This document shows positions 56,732 to 59,630 of a stretch of 59,630 nt of DNA, in pieces. Numbering within the stretch: position 1 is the first letter of the stretch; each line of letters opens with the position of its first letter. Position numbers and translations under genes: made by a program. Origin of the DNA: Trichormus sp. M33_DOE_039 (GTDB taxonomy: Bacteria > Cyanobacteriota > Cyanobacteriia > Cyanobacteriales > Nostocaceae). The notes below the pieces were generated by a model that saw nothing but the letters and a program-made list of their open reading frames with translations, was not told where the DNA came from and searched no databases. Location of the stretch: the NCBI GenBank assembly GCA_015296085.1, contig DVDT01000037.1, forward strand, positions 1-59,630. Reading direction: 5' to 3'.

Positions 56732-58087
56732 CTATAATTTCAACTTCACACCTCGAATTGAATAATCTAATAACTCCATTGGGTGCATTAGAGAAATGTT
56801 CTTACCTTGCAATTGCAAATATTTAGTAATTTGCAATGAACAGCCAGGATTTGCAGAAGCAATTAATTCAGCACCAGTATTTAATAAATTCTGAACTTTT
56901 TGCTTACCTAATTCTTCGGCAACTTCTGGCTGCAGCATATTATAAACTCCAGCACTACCACAACACAAAGCTGCATCTAAAGGTTCTTTTAAGTTCACCC
57001 CTGGAATTTGTCTTAATAACTGTCGTGGTTGCACGCTAATCTTTTGTCCATGCAATAAATGACAAGCATCTTGATAAACTAAATTCACAGGTTTATCTGT
57101 TAAAGGTGAAAGTTTTGCTGTTAAGCCCACATTAGCTAAAAATTCTTGAGCATCTTTGACTTTAGCTGCAAAGTCTTGAGCTTTCCCCCGATATTCTGGG
57201 TCATCTGCTAGGATGTGACCATATTCTTTTAAGGTATGACCGCAACCAGCAGCATTGATAATAATATAATCTACTCCAGTATCAGCAAAGCTATCTATCA
57301 TCTGTCTAGCTAATGCTTTTGCTTGTTCTGTTTGTCCTTGGTGTTCGGGGAGTGCTGCACAACAACCTTGAGATTTGGGGATGACGACTTCACAACCATT
57401 TGCCGTTAGCACCCTCACTGTTGCTTCATTCACGGGTGAGAAAAACAAGCGTTGTACACAACCCAAAATTACCCCTACACGATAACGTTTCTTGCCCTGT
57501 GCAGGAATAATAGTAGATAAATTATCTTGAAATGATTTGATAGTGATTTCTGGCAGAATAGACTCCATTGCTGCCAAGCGAGGGGATATTTTTTTAAGTA
57601 ACCCTGTAGCACGCATAAGTTTAGGCAAACCTAACTTTTGATACACAAACAGAGGAATTAGTAAAATACGTAAAATATCCGGGTTAGGAAATAGAGAGAA
57701 GATAAGTTGACGAATTAGTTGATCTGAAAAACTGCGGGGATAATTGCGTTCGACTTGGTGGCGAGTAGCAGAAATTAACTTGTCATACTGTACGCCAGAA
57801 GGACAAGTGGAGACACAAGCAAGACACCCCAAACAAGAATCAAAATGTTGAACTGTAGCTGTATTTAAAGCAATTTCACCTTCGTTAATCGCATCCATTA
57901 AATAGATCCGTCCCCTGGGTGAATCCATCTCTTTCCCTATTACTCGATAGCTGGGACAAGTGGAAAGACAAAATCCACAATGCACACAACTATCGATTAA
58001 CTTCGGGTCGGGTGGATGATTGGTATCAAATCCTTTTAAATTTTTCAAACTGGCAATATTATTTGTAGAATCTTCTGAAACCTGCAT
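56732..58087 (-). CDS. glcF: Glycolate oxidase iron-sulfur subunit GlcF
   Basis: 451 residues. Two 4Fe-4S motifs near the N-terminus: CVHCGFCLSTCPSY and CLGCLACVSTCPSG. Two CCG-type domains follow (GCCAALPEHQGQ, INAAGCGHTLKEYG, DACHLLHGQ, ALCCGSAGVYNML). This is the GlcF plan: it passes electrons from glycolate oxidation by GlcD/GlcE to the membrane quinone pool in photorespiration. It is second in a two-gene operon after the FAD subunit at 58136, with a 48-bp gap. Confidence 0.93.
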   Translation of the reverse strand: MQVSEDSTNNIASLKNLKGFDTNHPPDPKLIDSCVHCGFCLSTCPSYRVIGKEMDSPRGRIYLMDAINEGEIALNTATVQHFDSCLGCLACVSTCPSGVQYDKLISATRHQVERNYPRSFSDQLIRQLIFSLFPNPDILRILLIPLFVYQKLGLPKLMRATGLLKKISPRLAAMESILPEITIKSFQDNLSTIIPAQGKKRYRVGVILGCVQRLFFSPVNEATVRVLTANGCEVVIPKSQGCCAALPEHQGQTEQAKALARQMIDSFADTGVDYIIINAAGCGHTLKEYGHILADDPEYRGKAQDFAAKVKDAQEFLANVGLTAKLSPLTDKPVNLVYQDACHLLHGQKISVQPRQLLRQIPGVNLKEPLDAALCCGSAGVYNMLQPEVAEELGKQKVQNLLNTGAELIASANPGCSLQITKYLQLQGKNISLMHPMELLDYSIRGVKLKL

Positions 58088-58135
58088 ATTTCTGCTTACC
58101 CTCTCTGTGCCTTTGTCTATTTGTGGTCAACTGCT

Positions 58136-59425
58136 TTAAATTCCACCGACAAATCGACCAGGACTTAAAATATTTTTGCTATCAAACTGTGCTTTAATCC
58201 GGCGCATTAACGGCAAAGCATTACCTGCGTATCCCCACACATCAAGTTGTTGTTTTACCGCCACAGGTGCTTTGATTATGGTTAAAAAACCATTACGAGA
58301 TTGACAAAGCGATCGCACTTTTGCAACCTGATTTTTGTCCTGAACCTGCACTACACCCAAACCACTGCTGAGATGAACCAATCCAATTCCCACTTTAGCC
58401 AAAACCTCCACAGCAGCAGTCGGTAATATTCCTATTTTGCAGGTAATTGTTGATTCTACAGCAGGAGTATGTATTTGTTCTTGTAATCTCTGCCATAGAC
58501 TGTCTTCATCTGCACCCGAATAAACTGCTCCTTCTAATCCTAACGTTTGTCCTACTTCTAACATACGATGGGATTGTTCTTTGACACTTTCATGAATACT
58601 TTGGAAGCGTGCAATTAATCCCACTCCTCCACCCAAACCCAAACTAGAGACTAATTGCATAGATAACAAATCAGCTTGGGTAGGTGTCAAAGCCGAACCA
58701 CGTAAAGTATTGGCCGCTTGGGAAATTGCTTCAGCCTTACCAGTCAACACCACTGTCCCCGATGCTTCTTGTAAGGGATAAACGCGAAAGGTAACTTGGC
58801 TAATAATTCCCAATGTCCCGTATGAACCAGTAAACAACTTCATCAAGTCATAGCCAGCTACATTTTTAACTACCCGTCCGCCAGCTTTGGCAATTTGACC
58901 ATCAGCACGGATAAAAGTAATCCCTAAAAGCTGGTCACGCACACTACCATAACGTTGTCGCAGGGAATTAGTATCAGCAGTAGCGACAATTCCGCCAACG
59001 GTTGCTAACTCTGGTGTGGAAGGATCAAGGGCGAGAAATTGCCGTGAATCTGCCAAAATCTGCTGAAGATGGTCAAATTTCATTCCAGCTTCGATGGTGA
59101 CAGTCAAATCACCCACAGCGTGTTCAATGAGTTGATTGAGGCGTTCCGTACTCACGACTACATCAATATCTTGAGCTAAACCACCCCAATTAAGCTTACT
59201 CCCACTACCGCAGGGAAGGACACGCCAGTTATGGCTGTAAGCAGCGGCGATAACTGCGGCTAATTGTGCTTGGGTTTGGGGATAGACTATACAACTAGGA
59301 GGCTTGCCAGCTATAGCCTGTAAAATCTGAGGGCGATCTTCTGGGTATACGGTATTTTCTGCGCCAACAATAGATGCAAGAGTAGAAGCAATGGCTGTCA
59401 TCAGTTTATTTTTGAGTCCCGACAT
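58136..59425 (-). CDS. glcE: Glycolate oxidase FAD-binding subunit GlcE
   Basis: 429 residues. A FAD-binding type-4 (PCMH) domain: CIVYPQTQAQLAAVIAAA, VLPCGSGSKLNWGG, GMKFDHLQQIL, TVGGIVATADTNSLRQRYGS, then a C-terminal cap and the end FDSKNILSPGRFVGG. GlcE is the shorter FAD subunit of the GlcDEF complex; this protein is longer than E. coli GlcE, as is usual in cyanobacteria. glcD is not in the window. A GlcD-like reading is possible but the pairing with glcF and the length favour GlcE. Confidence 0.88.
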   Translation of the reverse strand: MSGLKNKLMTAIASTLASIVGAENTVYPEDRPQILQAIAGKPPSCIVYPQTQAQLAAVIAAAYSHNWRVLPCGSGSKLNWGGLAQDIDVVVSTERLNQLIEHAVGDLTVTIEAGMKFDHLQQILADSRQFLALDPSTPELATVGGIVATADTNSLRQRYGSVRDQLLGITFIRADGQIAKAGGRVVKNVAGYDLMKLFTGSYGTLGIISQVTFRVYPLQEASGTVVLTGKAEAISQAANTLRGSALTPTQADLLSMQLVSSLGLGGGVGLIARFQSIHESVKEQSHRMLEVGQTLGLEGAVYSGADEDSLWQRLQEQIHTPAVESTITCKIGILPTAAVEVLAKVGIGLVHLSSGLGVVQVQDKNQVAKVRSLCQSRNGFLTIIKAPVAVKQQLDVWGYAGNALPLMRRIKAQFDSKNILSPGRFVGGI

Positions 59426-59630
59426 CTCCTTCTTTGTGATGATGACACAAAATAGCTGCCCACAGAACTTGCTCCAGGATTTTAGTTAGCAACTGTCCGT
59501 TCGCTGATTTTGAGGTGGTAAGCGGAATTAAAAGCTTGAGGAGTAAAGAATCAGGCAATCAAAGAACTTTTGTGAGATGACAGGCTGATTACAAGTAATG
59601 TGAAGACAACCTAATGGACTGTTTCGGGGT

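Overview
The window comes from a filamentous, heterocyst-forming cyanobacterium of the Nostoc/Anabaena group. The evidence is dense GCGATCGC (HIP1) sites, short heptamer-type repeats between genes, carboxysome shell genes (ccmK3, ccmK4), the photosystem II gene psb30, a CyaC-type adenylate cyclase and the heterocyst genes hetZ and patU. No species call is attempted.

Layout. 1-7750 is a minus-strand operon: a sigma-70-like factor, a DUF1822 protein, then two paralogous secreted proteins. Each paralog carries two trypsin-like protease domains followed by a long TPR array. The second paralog runs off the left edge and its TPRs are encoded by near-identical 102-bp DNA repeats. 7985-14543 looks like an integrated mobile element: unknown protein, primase/helicase, small HTH protein, unknown protein and tyrosine recombinase, abutting the 3' end of a tRNA-Gly(UCC). 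Iterated 11-bp motifs lie upstream of the integrase. 14664-19552 holds a TonB-like proline-rich protein and cyaC. 20457-26931 holds a GNAT acetyltransferase, a conserved unknown, hisC, a YqiA-type esterase and a hybrid histidine kinase. 27662-30362 is an XPB helicase/Bax1 nuclease pair. 30435-39235 holds a DadA-like oxidase, small secreted or unknown proteins, recJ (interrupted in frame by a repeat), psb30, a YkgJ-type protein and a site-2-protease/TPR protein. 39458-41254 is a leucine-rich-repeat TIR gene broken by one in-frame stop codon. 41321-49727 holds an alpha/beta hydrolase, ccmK3-ccmK4, hetZ, a single-ORF patU, a Crp-family regulator and an M61 peptidase. 49849-55787 is the phosphate uptake cluster pstS-pstC-pstA-pstB plus a second, divergent pstB; a four-repeat Pho box precedes pstS. 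56732-59425 holds glcF and glcE of glycolate oxidation.

Most is core chromosome. The accessory parts are the protease operon, the tRNA-Gly element and the LRR-TIR gene. The best candidate for an undescribed system is the sigma factor/DUF1822/double-protease-TPR operon, which looks like a self-contained sensing and proteolysis module that has been duplicating and expanding its repeats. Its function is inference only. All reading was by eye without database searches.
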